NCBI GenBank assembly: GCA_024449915.1
Contig: JAMZAV010000811.1
Coordinates: forward strand, 310,001 to 374,000
DNA from: Sweltsa coloradensis
Taxonomy: Eukaryota; Arthropoda; Insecta; Plecoptera; Chloroperlidae
DNA: 64,000 nucleotides
Direction of reading: 5' to 3'
Of the stretch, positions 22,501 through 35,492 are shown piece after piece. The notes below the pieces were generated by a model. That model was not told where the DNA came from and made no database searches. It was given only the letters and a program-made list of their open reading frames with translations. The position numbers and the translations under genes are program-made. Position 1 is the first letter of the stretch. The number at the start of each line of letters is the position of its first letter.

Positions 22501-25500
22501 ATAATATTATCTTCACATGTCACACTTCGATGCTAATGAAAATAATGATTACTATCGCTCACAAGATGAGAACACTTATTTACACATATGTAATAGGAAT
22601 AACATACGTTTTGTTCATAACTCAAACTTTATTTTATATTACCTATTTGTGTTACTGGGCATAACCAATAATTACTTTGATTTGGTTCGGTTTGATTTGA
22701 TAAACACAATTTTCGATTAATCATTCAAAAACATGTCACACGTCGAGGAAATATAAATGACAGTACAAACTTATTTATCAATTCATTAAAAACAAAATGG
22801 CGGACTAAACGTGATTTGGGTGACGTTTTATTAGTTTTATCACAACCACTAATAATAAAATATGTCTTGATATATTTTTTTATGCTCAATTGCAAAACAA
22901 TGTTTTGTATATCCTTCTAAAAAATCTTCCTTCGCTTCATTTCAATACACATTAGAGGGAGATAGATGTTTATACAAGTGAACATTGAGATACCCCCCAA
23001 ATGTTTTGCTAATAGCGCGTCTCTCTTGGCTTTCTGAATACAACTAATTGTGGCGAGCACTTCGAAGCCATCTCCTTCTCTTCAAGCCCCAGTGATACCA
23101 GACAATGACAGCAGTTTTTTATAACACCGAAACAGTCTAACTTCACTTTTAGGAGGGAAATGAAGGGGAAATTCCCTCCAGACCAAAACCGGAATAAATA
23201 TCAGCGAGAATTGAAAAACTCTACAGCTGTTTACACTCACGTACAAATTAAAAGGAAACTTTTAAAGAATCTTAACTGACGGGGGATATTTCAGGGCACG
23301 CGACCAACTTTGGGCATCACGGAATTATTTAGGGGGGGGGGGGGGGTGAGTGATGTCTGGAACAAGGAGGTGGGTTAGCAAACTGAATTCTCCTGTATGA
23401 ACACGCATAGTTGCGTGCGTGCGTGTGTGCGTGTGACTGACAACCTTGTTAGAAGAGGCCTAGTTAAATATTGCAAAGTGTAAATAATGGAACGTGTTCA
23501 ATCAATCCACAGCATTTTTAATCTTGCCAATGTAATTATTAATGATTTCAAGTGGGGAACATTTTCAAAGTTAACATCACAGTATTAGTTGTAAAGTGTA
23601 TTTCTTGCTGCATGCAATGTCGACTAAATATACCTACAGTTGATTTGTCTTTAATTTTTAATTGACAAATAGAAGATTTATTTTTCAGCCATACACAGAA
23701 GAAACTTAGTATGTTATAATAACGTTGTTGTTATAGCTTTGTTGAACAAAAATATATTATACAAATAGTAGATTTTGACTTCATTAGGCCTATGTAGCCT
23801 ATTCTGTATAGATAAAAAATTATGTATCTTGTACATTGATTAATAATTAATTATAATTTCTAGTTTTTGTTTTTCTGAGCGGTAATCAAATTCAAATATT
23901 GTTTCACAAACATTGTACAACCAAACAAACATTTTACCACAAACATTAACTTAACGCAATTATCATGATTCGTGGATTAAAAGTTGCACTTCTATGTTAT
24001 TCTAATCTCTAGATCACCTGAGAGGCAGGGCAACGGTTTTGCAACATTATTTATAGTGTTATAGACCAAAGAAATCAAGAATTGCGAAAAATGCCAGCGC
24101 TTGAATTGTGCCTAGATCTAGCGACCACTAACATTTTCTACCTCATGGTACAACTACAAAAACATTATTGTGACCAAATTCCCTCAACTTGTTGATGACT
24201 GTCCCAGATGTTGTATGTGTTGTTGGTTAATTGTTAATTTCCAAAGTCCGAAAAATCTATCTATCAATTTTCATATTTTTAGGATGTTTACTTCAAAGAG
24301 TCGAAACGTTGTCAAAACACAACGCTTTTATTTTTCCGCTTTTACATTTGAATGCAAATGTGTTTTTTCCCACTCAAAGTTTTCACTTTGAATGACATGT
24401 CCCCCACTGGGCCCGGCGTGTGGGGGCATGTCATAAATATTTATATCGATTAAGTCGGAAGTTGAGCCTCTTTGTCACAGAGGGAGGGGGGGGGGGGGGG
24501 GGGGGTGCATCGAAAACCACATCAACGATAGGTAGGCGATACAGTCGGTTCCAGCGAAGAAGTGGTTCAGTATAAAGGTGGCAGAAATAATTATCCGGAC
24601 AAAATATATATATTTTTCAAAATATTGCAATTGGTCACAAAATTTAAAATGTATATTTTATATTCATTTAACCCTTTATCGGTCATTTGTCGGACTGGAT
24701 CACTGTGGATCACACACTATACTTCACCACCATGATTTTTTTTTGAAAAAATGTTGAAACAACTATTTTGTTGTAAATTTTCTATATATTACCCACTCAT
24801 TAAGTGTTTAGATGTAGTTTTTACAGTAAACAATTCCACCCCCCCTTAAGACCCGAAGGGGTATTAACTTATTTTATGATTTTAGGTATTAAAAATGTGT
24901 TAAAGGATGCATGTGTAAAAAAGGGCACAGTCCAAATCACATCAATTTGAGTACAAACATTATAAAATCATAATGTTATCATTTAATATTAAATCTCATT
25001 AGGCGTTTTAACAACATTAATAAAGCAGATCACTCAATATGCAACCACGCAATTTCCTAAAGCAAACGGTTTCTATTAATGTGTTAGGTGGGGATTTTAT
25101 GTTTCAAAAAATACATGCACTTCAAAAAATGGCGTTAACTTTTTTAAAATCAAACCTTGCCTAAATCGAAAAGGAACTCAATCCAGTCAAAAGACGGTTG
25201 GTCGCCTATATCGAACCTACAACCTTCTACATCGCGGAAAGAATAATTCTTATCTAGTTCCACATGGTTACCTAGTTAAGACAAGGCATTCTATCAACTA
25301 CATTTACTGCTGTAAAATATGTGTCAGTAGGGCCTAATAAGTTTTCTTAAAATTTTAATTCATAAACACACAAATATGTTGTATCTCTATAATATCACTC
25401 TTTTTACCTCATACATATTACATATCCTTCTTCATAATTATTATGTAGTAATGAACGTCTCCTAAAATGATTTTGACACTTGTACTTTAGTAAAGATTAT

Positions 25501-27940
25501 ACATAATTAATCTAATAATTATTTGTTTTGATGTTGGTTGATTTATTTTGTATTTTTCACGCTATTAAATAAATATAAATAAACAAAACATACTCACTTG
25601 CACTTATTTTATTGGCAATTTAATGTATTTTGTATTTCCTTAATCGTATTATTCCTACAAAAGTATTGCATTGTTCTGGTTTCTCGTTGTTTTTGGTTTT
25701 CGCCACCCTAGTATATCTTATGTTTTACACTTGTGCGGATCCCCAAGTCTTTTGTAAATGGATTGTAAATAAGCACATCGGATAGCAGGTGTAATACAAG
25801 GCATCTTCTATATATAAAAGCCTCCTCTTCCCTTATTTCTCATCTTCTCTCTAGGCCTATACTTTTCATAACTTTCAATTTCCTCTCTTCTCGGCGCAAC
25901 AGTATAATTCACTACTGTCAATTCCCAGCACCCCCCCCCCCCCTCCCCCCTCTTCTACATCCGCATAGTTGCATACACTTAGCGGCAGATGACAGCACGC
26001 CGCTCGGTCGTCGAGGGGGGGGGGGGGGGCAAAACCTATCACGCGCGTGGTATTGACATATTTGAAAATCGAAATTTTACCCTGAAATTCACGCCGACAA
26101 CAAACTTCCGGTTCCTGTTTCCAACGCCTCCTTAATCATTTGTCAGATTGGGAGAGTACAGTACGGTACAAAAGTATTTGGGGCTATATCTTACAAATAC
26201 TTTACTTAAATATAATAGATGTAGGTTGAGTGTGTGTAAGTGATTAGATTAAAACAATATATAGGTTTTGATCTAAATTTGCACCTATAACTAGCGTCGT
26301 GAATCTTTACAGCTCTTATAGCTAAACCTTTTCACCGAAATGGTTGTAAACGGCAAGCCAAATTTATTGCCAGTCAAGTTAACTCTTGTTCACGCATCTA
26401 TAGCATATATTGAAAGGTCCTGATGATTTTGATAAATAATTTGAAAAATATTATTTTATTTTAATATGAACATTTACAGATTTCACCAACTATAAAGCGT
26501 TGAATAATACAAGGAACAGCAAAAGCTCAAAGCACCAAAGGGCCTAAACTCATTTCCTGTAGGCCTTAAATAATTAAGTAGTAAACAAATTTATTTATTT
26601 TTCAATATTTTTTAATTATTTATTTAACGTTTATCATATTTAGTTATAAAAACTGATTTACAAAGGACAACCCAACATTATAAAATTGCACATGCAAAAT
26701 AGTAAATAAATGATACAACACAAATAATATATAGTTATTTGTGGGAAAATATCAATGAAGAGAACATGAAAACTAAACCTTTAAAAGAAGTCTTTTAATC
26801 GGGAAGTACTGCATCAAATTATACATTTTATCGGTTTGGAATATATTTTGAGAAGGAGGTAGCCCCCCCCCCCCTGAAAATACTATATCGTCCATCATGA
26901 TCATCTGGGATTTAATGAGACCTAGATCTCTTTAACAAATCGCTCCATCACCCCCCCCCCCCCCCCCCCCCCCACTGCCAACAACCATCACCATCCAAAT
27001 CGTCGCATAGATTTATTTCAACGTTAATTCGTCAGTATAAACAATCGCATTCCAATTAAATTAAATATTTCAACTCTTCTCTTCTGTGAACGGACGTGGG
27101 CGACAGTTTTGTCAACCCGTCAGAGCAAAACATTCACCTCCCAGAGGCTTAAATTTCATTCCCATCTAAACAACAAGATCCAAACAAAACGTTGGACGCG
27201 AGAGAAATCCCACTTGATATGAAAATAAAATTAACGTCGCCTAAATGATCGGCTTGACGTCCAATTTCTTCCCACCTGTCAACGCTCTAAGCCTTCTTAG
27301 CTTCACTAACTTCGCCCCATAAATAATCCTTGACGAGAGGCAATATTAAGACTACTTTAAAAGTTAGATTTTCAAGAGAAAGTTGAAAAGAATACAAATT
27401 TCGCACAAAAGGCAGCTTTGTATCGATTCTCCTGTCACCCCTACCCCCCCTTCCTCCCACCCTCACGGCAACCACACCGATCTAGTTACTAAATCTAATT
27501 TCGCCTCTAGGCCTTCTACAGTTATTCAATTGAAAATTCATTACAATGGCGAAATTTCATTATTCATTGAGTTTTAATTTAGCATTTTAATATTTTTTTC
27601 TAAACTGGAAAGATACTTGATATTTAAATTTTATATTTTGTCTTGAGATAATCGATATCATTTAATTAACTCTGATTAGGACTCGATCCCACGCGTCAAG
27701 CTTTACCTACTATTGCTATAACCATCATTTTACCACGAGAAACGTTTTTAAGGACTACAATGATCCTTTGCAAACTTATTTTCAAAACAATTCAATGTTT
27801 GTTTGTTAGTGTACTTTGTAATTGATTGTATTATTGTATATTGTACTATACCGGTATTTAGTCATTTTGTAGAAGTTCAAATGGCCTTCAGCTATGATCT
27901 TATACTTTTATGTTATTTTATTACATTACTGTGACCCACT
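22501..27940. other. Long AT-rich stretch with many G or C homopolymers, no gene seen
   Basis: The stretch holds G15 (23332-23346), G20 (24486-24505), C13 (25931-25943), G15 (26015-26029), C12 (26863-26874) and C23 (26951-26973). A GTGC-type run is at 23406-23435. A degenerate tRNA-like segment may lie near 25195-25285. Short frames at 24170 and 27287-27577 show no domain. Confidence 0.4.
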
Positions 27941-27942
27941 GA

Positions 27943-27958
27943 TAAGCCTTCGGGCTTA
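27943..27958 (+). other. UUCG-tetraloop hairpin near a possible retroelement 3' end
   Basis: Stem 'taagcc', loop 'ttcg', stem 'ggctta' is a perfect 6-bp hairpin with an exceptionally stable tetraloop. 'aataaattt' follows at about 28005. Some LINE and SINE 3' ends carry such hairpins; no LINE ORF is visible upstream. Confidence 0.4.
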
Positions 27959-27959
27959 G

Positions 27960-29117
27960 CGGGATAAGGTATGATATGTATGTACTCAATGTTTTGCTAT
28001 ATAATAAATTTAAAAAGAAAACTGTGGTACCGTTGGCAGCAAGATTAAGCTATTCTTTCCACACGAGAATATTATGTGGAGAAGGAAGCGTTATTATTAC
28101 ATAATAATACAATTATTATTATATTATTGTTAAAGGGTTTATACCCCTAATAAATATTTAAAAAGAATACCTTTTTGTTTTAATCTTAAGTTGTTATTAA
28201 AACATAAAACATCGTCTACGATACATAAAGTGAATAATCACCAAAATTGTGTATATCTCGCGCTATTGGCTTTTTGCTCGTGGCAGTGTCAATAGTTTCT
28301 ATAGGCCTCGTTTGAAAAGATAAATCAACATCGGTGGGGGGGGGGGGGGGGGGTTAAGACTTGACATGTTGTTTCAACATTTTCACACTTTTCCTTATAC
28401 TTTAATTTATGAAACAAACTAATTGGGGTCGATTAACATTTTTAATGTCAAATTTACAACTTTTAAATGACTGAAACACGTTTAAAAATCTAAAAGGATA
28501 TTTTCGGCATTATGAGAAATGGATATGATATCAAAATCGGAGTCTCATGGGGTGAGGTGAGGGGGTTCGCACTTCCCCTTCCTGAATCTAAGAAATAAGC
28601 AAATAAACAATGATAATTTATTATTGATTCCGGACGGAGCCTGGCAGAGTACACGAAGTACATACTATAGCCGGTAGAGCGCGAGGCGATATTCACGATA
28701 AATAATTCACCTGTAACTCCCATTACCTCCCTCCTCTAAGGCGACTTACGTGGGGCTTTGCTTTTAGTAGCGCAAAGAGTAGCGATAATTAATTAAATCA
28801 TTACATTAACCATGACGCTCGCTGACACGTCAACAACACGTCAACAACACGTCTTCAACATGATTGACTGATTAGAGGGCGTCTTTATGATAAGAAGTTA
28901 AACCTTATGCACATGAACCATTAATTAATCTAAGACTTTCTTATGAAGGAACCAACCATGTTGTACAAGGAACTTATAGACTTGAAAATACTAATATTAT
29001 AGGGTACCTAATGAGTTTCCAATGGGGGAGGTTGCTGGTTCGATACCCACCACCTCAAACCACCTCAAACTAAAAGCGAATGTTAGGAATCATTACTGAC
29101 CAATGATATTTAACATT
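27960..29117. other. AT-rich stretch, no gene seen
   Basis: Includes G18 (28336-28353) and a B-box-like 'ctggttcgatacccacc' at 29036-29052 that may be a lone SINE fragment. Confidence 0.4.
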
Positions 29118-29520
29118 CTAGTAGTCCAGTCCAGTCTCCAATACGTCCGCACAGGCGCGAGCGTAGCAAATTGAAGCGTTAATCTGGCCTATTCAAGATG
29201 GCGATTTTGCATTTTAATTTATGCTTTACATTTTGTTTTAGATGCGATTAAGTATTTTTTCTGGATTGTTTGATATGGTTTTAGCTTGTGCAGCATGGGA
29301 GTGCACAAACAGAAACAATAAAAAGTTATTGCATAAGGGAATTTTTAGTAATCATTTGATGTTAATGGCTAATATGCTCACCTGTCAACCTGACAGCCAT
29401 CTTGAAAAATATTTGGGCTACAAATCGCTCCCATTTAGTTTAATAGGCAAACTACCCTTTTCAAGATGGCTTCAAATAGTCACGCCAGTGGACCAATGAC
29501 TGGGGATCTAGCTACTATAG
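29118..29520 (+). mobile_element. 400-bp MITE family, copy 2
   Basis: Plus-orientation partner of 6745-7138. The right end 'gctactatag' and left end 'ctagtag' form imperfect terminal inverted repeats. An open frame of 85 codons runs through it but is not preserved in the other copy, so it is not called as a gene. Non-autonomous; superfamily unknown. Confidence 0.75.
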
Positions 29521-32500
29521 ATGTTAAAAATATCATTGTTACTGACTGAACGTTTGTTCTATTTATTTATTACAAGCGAATTATTTTTGCTATTGTCTTA
29601 CAAACAAACAATGCGTTTAATTTGGTTAGTTTTCACATTTAAATATGACAATATGAAATGGTTTCGAATTATAACAAAAACTTCCTTTCAGTGTAGTATG
29701 TATAATGTTTAGTTTTGTTTATGTATGTGCATAATTATATTTTGTTGACCTTGTATTTTGTCTAGGAATTAAATTTTAAGTTGTTTTTGTGCTATTGCAT
29801 TATTGACATGTACTCATCAGGCTACACAATCTTTTTGATTGTCTTGGTTTTAATTGTGGGTATTACTGTCTTGTAAGTAAATAACTAAGAATAATCAAAC
29901 ATTTAAAACAAACTTAAATAAAAATAGAAAGGTTTTTACTACACCATTCGCAGTGAAAAGGACATTATTGCACCTTCTTATACCCAACACAGGTATCATA
30001 AAAGAGACTAGTGCAATTTAAATTTAAAATTTAATATCCAAAGACTGGTCGTGGTCGTGGGTCTCAATACTACCTACCAAGTTTTTAAGAGTTTTGACAA
30101 AATTCTAAAAAAATAATCCGCTACCTTACGAATTAGATTCTCTCACGCTCTAAAAAGCCACTTCTCTGTGAATAGGTCTCATCAACACTTGCTTCGTATT
30201 TCTTATGACGTCATAACACGCGAGCCTCGTGTATCTCACCACATTGACCTCAATATCACACTCTTTAGATATTCTGACTGAGTTTTCAATAATTTTCCCC
30301 AGTCATAAAGGTGGCAGACTTCTATTTCCTTTCAAGTCAAGTCACGAAACGTCATTAAATTAAACGATAGGGCGCCTCTAAAAAGTAACGCGTTCGCCCC
30401 CGTATCGCTCGCAGAATGCAGCCCCTATTTACACAGCGAACCAGCCTGCCATCCATTGGACAGTAACGTACGATTTAACCCGGGCAGGGCGAGGCAAATA
30501 TTTGTATGAAAAATGAATTTCCTCTCGAGCGTGTGTGGAAACCTATTTGAATGCTCTAAGGGGGGGGGGGGAGAGGCTCGCAACAATAAGGCTAAATCAG
30601 AATCCGGAAGTTTTGATTTTCAAATGTTACAATATGGAAATTCTTATATTCGAAAGAATTGTGTTTAAAAAGGGAAAATGTAAGATTCGGAGAGTTGTAT
30701 TTAAAATAAACTTCCATCTCGGTTCGATGGAATACTATTCCAATTTATTTCGCTTACCTCTCACAAACTGGGGATGTTCGTTAGCATTTCTTGTAGGGCC
30801 TAAGGATATGTGATCAATGTTCAATAAATGTTGTGCACAATGATACAAACTTGAATATAAAATAATGAATTCTACATAGAAAAGTGTAAGTATCGAATGG
30901 AATAGTCAAGATCGTATGTTAGGGGGAAAGGTGATAACTTGTATCAGGAATTAATTGGTTATAGATTAGATTGGCAAGTACTTTCACAGAATATTTTTCT
31001 GGAATTCAATCTGTTATAGTTGGTTCGAAAATTTAGCTTCGAAACACCAATATTCCCATGTATATGTCAACTAATGGTATTTTAATCGATTTCAATATGT
31101 AAGCTTATGGGCGTTGTGGCGTAAGTCGATTATGTTATGTTGATATAAGTATAACCAAGGGCCAAACACTATAGGCTATTCCATTTTCAATGGCTTGGGT
31201 CTAAATGTGTTCTTATATGAAATAAATAAACAAATAAATGTAAATAAAAGTATAAATGTGCTGTCTCATCTTCACGTCTCATTCACTAATCGTTAAGATT
31301 AGCATCGCTACCAGAAGTGTGATACGTAATGACTGTAGGCCCGAGTCATGTACATGGCCGTATTAGGTTGATAATGAGTCCTGGGCAAAAATATTTGCGA
31401 GGCTCTTTTCGTATTCCAATATTTGCAAAAGCCCTGGAACATCTAGCCAGAACACTGTTTTAGCATAATAATAGAACCTGTTTTTTTTATTATTATTATA
31501 TAGGGCTTATTTTATAGTAGCATAACTAGGAACTATTTATGCGGCCGGTGAGTGAGTGTGATAGTAGGCCGAGATCTGGGGCAGAGCCCCAGCCGATAGA
31601 AGCCTTTGCGCCAAGGCGAAATAAATTATAGCTAAACTTCTGTTGTTTCGTTATTTTTGACAAAAAACGGCAACTCAAAAGATTACTATTTGTTTGTGAA
31701 AAGACAATTTTGAGGCTAAGGCTACAATTTCAATTCGATAGCCAAATAATATTACCATGTAGGCCTATAGGGCCTACTAGACTAATAAAGTAGGCTATGT
31801 TCATACAATGTACTGTATCTGCTCTTTAAAAAAAATTTCGTGATAGTTTCGGGTGTTGTGGGGGGGGGGGGGAGGGTAATCTAAACCGTCGACCCGTATC
31901 CTACGCCACTAAATAAATCTTAAAAACTTATTAAAAAGTATAAAAATATGAGTAGGTACGGAACAAAGAAATTTTCAAAAGTTCCTCCATAGCGAGACAA
32001 GGGGCTGCAGCCCCTGAAGCCCTCTCCCCCTTCATTTGGTCCCCTGGTCATTTGTAACATTTGTCATGTAGTATCTGTCAGGTGTCATATTGTTGTTGTT
32101 GACTTCAACTTGACTCATTAGTCATTCATTACCGTTATCGAAATATTTAAACAAAATATATTAAGCCTAATGTTTAAATCAAATTGAAAAAGCAAACATC
32201 AATCATTATCGCCAGTCTAGGCTTATAGACCTAGGCCGCAAGGTTCATGTCCCCGGTGGGTATTTTACATAACACTTTTTTATAGTTGCTTTAGTTCTGC
32301 ATATATTGACAAAAATGTCATATAGGGCCTAAATGTATTGTTCAAACACTGCCAATAAAGTCTGCAAAACAAATTATCACTTGCATGCTCATACTTGATT
32401 GCATCTAAGGATAGCAGAAAAATAATTTTATAACCGAATGGGATAGACGATAAATAAATCAATATTCTAATGTATTTATGCTCATCCTTCAACGCAACGC

Positions 32501-32630
32501 CTTTGTTTCATATTCATAAAATGGAAGATTATACAAGGACTACTTCAAATCTTCGCAATTCGCAATTTGCTTGATTTTCTTAGCTTTATATTACATTTAA
32601 ATATGTACGTATTTACTGAAGAATCAGTCC
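29521..32630. other. AT-rich stretch, no gene seen
   Basis: Contains G12 (30560-30571), G13 (31860-31872) followed by 'cctacgccact', and a small hairpin 'ctggggcagagccccag' near 31577. A 'gaaataaataaacaaataaa' tail near 31218 may be a retroelement end. The frame at 30535-30813 spans the G12 run and lacks any domain. Confidence 0.4.
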
Positions 32631-32633
32631 ATC

Positions 32634-32710
32634 AGATGTTCCAGCGGTGAGGATCGAACCAGTGACCGCTCAGATCTGAACGCGCGCGCAAGCGCCGAGT
32701 CATAACTGGG
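32634..32710 (-). mobile_element. Degenerate tRNA-like segment
   Basis: The minus strand contains 'cactggttcgatcctcacc' as a possible B box and a GC-rich stretch in the position of the A box. Probably an old SINE head. Confidence 0.3.
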
Positions 32711-32768
32711 GTGGATTCTGTCTACGCTTATAACTTGTAGCCTAAACTGGAAACGAAATGCACCCACA

Positions 32769-32945
32769 GTGTTGGCTCGAGCATTAAGCGCTTGACTCTA
32801 ATACTGGAGGTCTCGGGTTCGAATCCCGTCGAGACCGGCAATCCCAAAGAAGGTTTTTTACCAAGGTTTTCTACAATCGTTATTACGAATGCAAGTGAAT
32901 GAGACCTATAAAAGAGCCCTCGGACAATCCGTCAAAATTAGCCAA
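32769..32945 (+). mobile_element. tRNA-derived SINE (fourth family)
   Basis: A-box-like 'ttggctcgagcattaagcg' and a perfect T-arm 'cgggttcgaatcccg' (32815-32829), followed by a body ending near an A/T-rich tract. The anticodon arm does not pair well, which argues against a functional tRNA. No second copy was found in this window. Confidence 0.5.
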
Positions 32946-34000
32946 TCCGACACCCTAAAACAGGTTTAATTCCAAAGTTTTTTTTTAAAAATTTAATCAC
33001 TTCTTTACCAGACCAATGATATTTACATGTATCAGACCAATAATAAGTTTTTTTTCTGACACACTGGTATTTCTTTACTATATTTATTTATTAATTTTAG
33101 ATTTCTTCACAGATTTAAAGTGTTTTAGCAAAACATTTGCTTATTTGCGACGCCGTTTCTTGTTTTTTAATGTGTGGTGACATAATAAATAATATTAATG
33201 CCGCTGCGGCCAGGTAATACTTTTTAATTTACTCTACATCCCCCCAAAACAATAATAAATTTCGCCCAAAAAACAACTTAAACTTGTAGGCTGTTGGTCT
33301 TACCGAAAGGTCTTACCCTGCTGAAAAATCTTGCCAATTACCATAATTATTGTATTGGCAGCTGATCTTGACAAGTTCTTGCAAGATCTTACATTAACCA
33401 TCTAATAATTATTGTAGGTTGTTGTTGTTGATCAGTTCACGCATAATTTGATGCAATGTCGATACATACACAGTTACACACTATGCCGTCTTATTAGATA
33501 ATTATCCGTGGTGGGGGCCGTATGAAAAGGGGGTGCAAGGGGTGAAGTTGCACCCGACCCCTAAAAGATTGAGGGCCCCCGGGAGGCTTTCAAGGGGGCC
33601 GCACCCAGGTCTTTGAATTCCTACCTACGCTACTGATTCTGTGGATAGCTGATAGGCCCTAAATGATAAGTAATAATGCCTAGGCCCTGTAGGTATATCC
33701 ATTGAAAGATACCTCTATCCGCTACCCTACCAGTGACCTGAGCTACCGACCTACCGATAGAGGTGGCTCAAACAGAACCCTCAGGATCGACTTGGTCAAC
33801 TTGCAGTTATAGTTTCTGCATTCACAGTTTCTTTCTGACAATATTTAGTAGCATAGCTCGTCTTTTATACAATCATTCACTTTTTTTAATCGATATTGGC
33901 CCATGTACCGACAAAAACATAAATAAGATATGAGAACACTTCAACACTCACAATATATGCAATCAGCGAAATGTACCCTACAGAATACACCCTACAGAAG
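32946..34000. other. Non-coding stretch with a G/C-rich mobile-element remnant
   Basis: 33508-33640 is rich in 'gggggc' and 'ccccgac' blocks and ends 'cctacctacgctactg', like the right end of a GTGGCGTA-type element (compare 34824-35037). The rest is anonymous AT-rich DNA. Confidence 0.35.
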
Positions 34001-34042
34001 GTACCCTTCAAATATTCTTAATTTAATATTTTCAGTACTTAC

Positions 34043-34330
34043 TTGGTCAGCACGGGCCCTCAAATTCCAACTCGCAACCTTCTCGTGGTTTGGCCCGTGA
34101 TTAGGGGAGTTTTTCTCCCTGAAACTAATGGCGAGATCTGGGTCGTCGTCGATGACTTTCCCTTTCCCTTTGACTACCTCCCTGACGGCGACGACAATGA
34201 CAACACGGACGGATGATGACACAGACGGAGACGACCACGACGTGGGGGAACCCTTGCCCTCCCCATACGCTTGTGGCTGGTTCTGACCAGCACAGGCCTG
34301 TCCACTCCTTGTCCCCCCGCGTGCCCCTTA
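34043..34330 (-). CDS. Candidate exon with consensus 5' splice site, product unknown
   Basis: On the minus strand an open frame reads '...VIDDDPDLAISFREKNSPN' and '...VASWNLRARADQ', and stops at a near-ideal donor CAA|GTAAGTA (donor GT at 34042-34041). Composition is strongly GC- and CpG-rich against an AT-rich background. The frame is open upstream to about 34330, where it meets TAA; a second overlapping frame (34125-34466) is also open, so either an exon boundary or a frameshift lies between. The peptide is hydrophilic, with no domain that I recognise. With the CpG-rich segment just upstream this could be a first exon, partly 5' UTR. The downstream acceptor was not identified. Confidence 0.35.
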
Positions 34331-34499
34331 CGTCCCGCCCTTCGTCAAGATTAGCCAAGTTGCATAAATATGAGACGTTAAGCAACATCCAATCAAACGG
34401 ATCCATAACAATCGCCGTCGTTTTCCCTCTGTCCGATCTTGAGGTTATGTATAGCACAACAAACACAAGCTCTCTTCAACACGCAATAGAATCCCCATT

Positions 34500-34760
34500 G
34501 TAAGAGTTATTACGGTTAAATTAACACTGAAATCACTGTTAACCGTAACATTACCGACGAGTGACGTACCGTCAACGGTAACCCCCTAAAAAGGGTCCCC
34601 GGACCCCGAAAACCCGCACTGGGGCCCGGTTTACCTCCGTCCGCACACTGACGGATTGCACGTGTAGTGTAGGCTACAGTGCAGGCACTACACGTACGCG
34701 ACGCGAGGCAGTCAGTCGTACCAACGTGACACAATGACTCACCCCCTGACTACGGCGAGT
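34500..34760. promoter_or_regulatory. CpG-rich, promoter-like block
   Basis: CpG density is far above the window average ('cacgtacgcgacgcgagg', 'gacgagtgacgtaccgtc'). TGACG/CRE-like motifs occur, and a 'gcacgtgtagtg...cactacacgt' inverted pair lies at 34657-34694. It sits immediately 5' (on the minus strand) of the exon-like segment at 34043-34466, as a promoter would. There is no TATA box, and the call rests on composition and position only. Confidence 0.3.
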
Positions 34761-34823
34761 AGACCTGATGATAAGAGGAACAAAGTCCGATGCTTTCCTA
34801 CCACTTACACAATACACACACAC

Positions 34824-35037
34824 AGTGGCGTACGCAGAAATATATTTCGGCGGGGTGGGGAAGGGATAGGATCAACTACTTGGGTTGGGGGGGGGGGGGA
34901 TGTCCACCACATTAGATCAGTAGGCAATATTTTTGTGTTTGTTTTTTTTATGCGGAAACCTATAGATTATTTGCAGAATATAGCTGGGATTTCGGAGGGG
35001 GGGATCCGAGACCCCCCCCCCATGTATACGCCATATA
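34824..35037. mobile_element. GTGGCGTA-type MITE with poly-G/C interior
   Basis: Left end 'cagtggcgtacgcagaaat' and right end 'atgtatacgccatat' are imperfect inverted repeats. Near them sit G13 (34887-34899) and C10 (35012-35021) in mirrored positions. About 214 bp, no coding capacity. No clear target duplication was seen. Related right ends may exist at 31890 and 33630. Confidence 0.5.
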
Positions 35038-35140
35038 GCTCTGGCAATAAGGGTATTTGGAAGTTTGTCCAAGGGATGTTTGTAGGACACATTCTCCCAG
35101 CTATATGATGGCAAACCACGAAGTAACAAAAAGTCAGGAT

Positions 35141-35215
35141 TGGCAATGCCGGGATTCGAACTCATGACTTCAAACATGAAAGCCTCAAATACTCTAAAGT
35201 ATTGATACATTTATT
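35141..35215 (-). mobile_element. tRNA-like SINE head fragment
   Basis: Minus-strand 'catgagttcgaatcccggca' makes a B box and T-arm. The upstream part is AT-rich and poorly paired. Confidence 0.4.
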
Positions 35216-35490
35216 AGTGGTAATCCAGAACATGAGTTATTAACAGAAGCATTGCACGTGGTTTGCACATACAATCGACCATTGTTCCATACGGTTCTCA
35301 TCACAACCGTATGAGCAAAACGCTTGGGCGATAGTTAAATTATTGCAAACTATAACAGAAAGAAAAATATTTTGGTAATTATACTTCTGCTGTGATCCGT
35401 TATACAAACTGATTTACTAAAGAGAACCATGAATGGGGTAAATACGTAAATGTGAACAAAATAATAAACTGTATTTTTACATAAATTACA
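35216..35490. other. Anonymous spacer, no gene seen
   Basis: AT-rich, no feature supported. Confidence 0.4.
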
Positions 35491-35492
35491 AC

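Noticed and set aside
22152..22664. Longest open frame in the window (170 codons, plus strand)
   Set aside because: It runs through a minus-strand SINE fragment at 22425-22500 and continues into AT-rich Ile/Tyr-rich sequence; no domain, splice site or codon bias.
29242..29499. 85-codon ORF with partly plausible peptide
   Set aside because: It lies inside the 400-bp MITE and is not open in the other copy.
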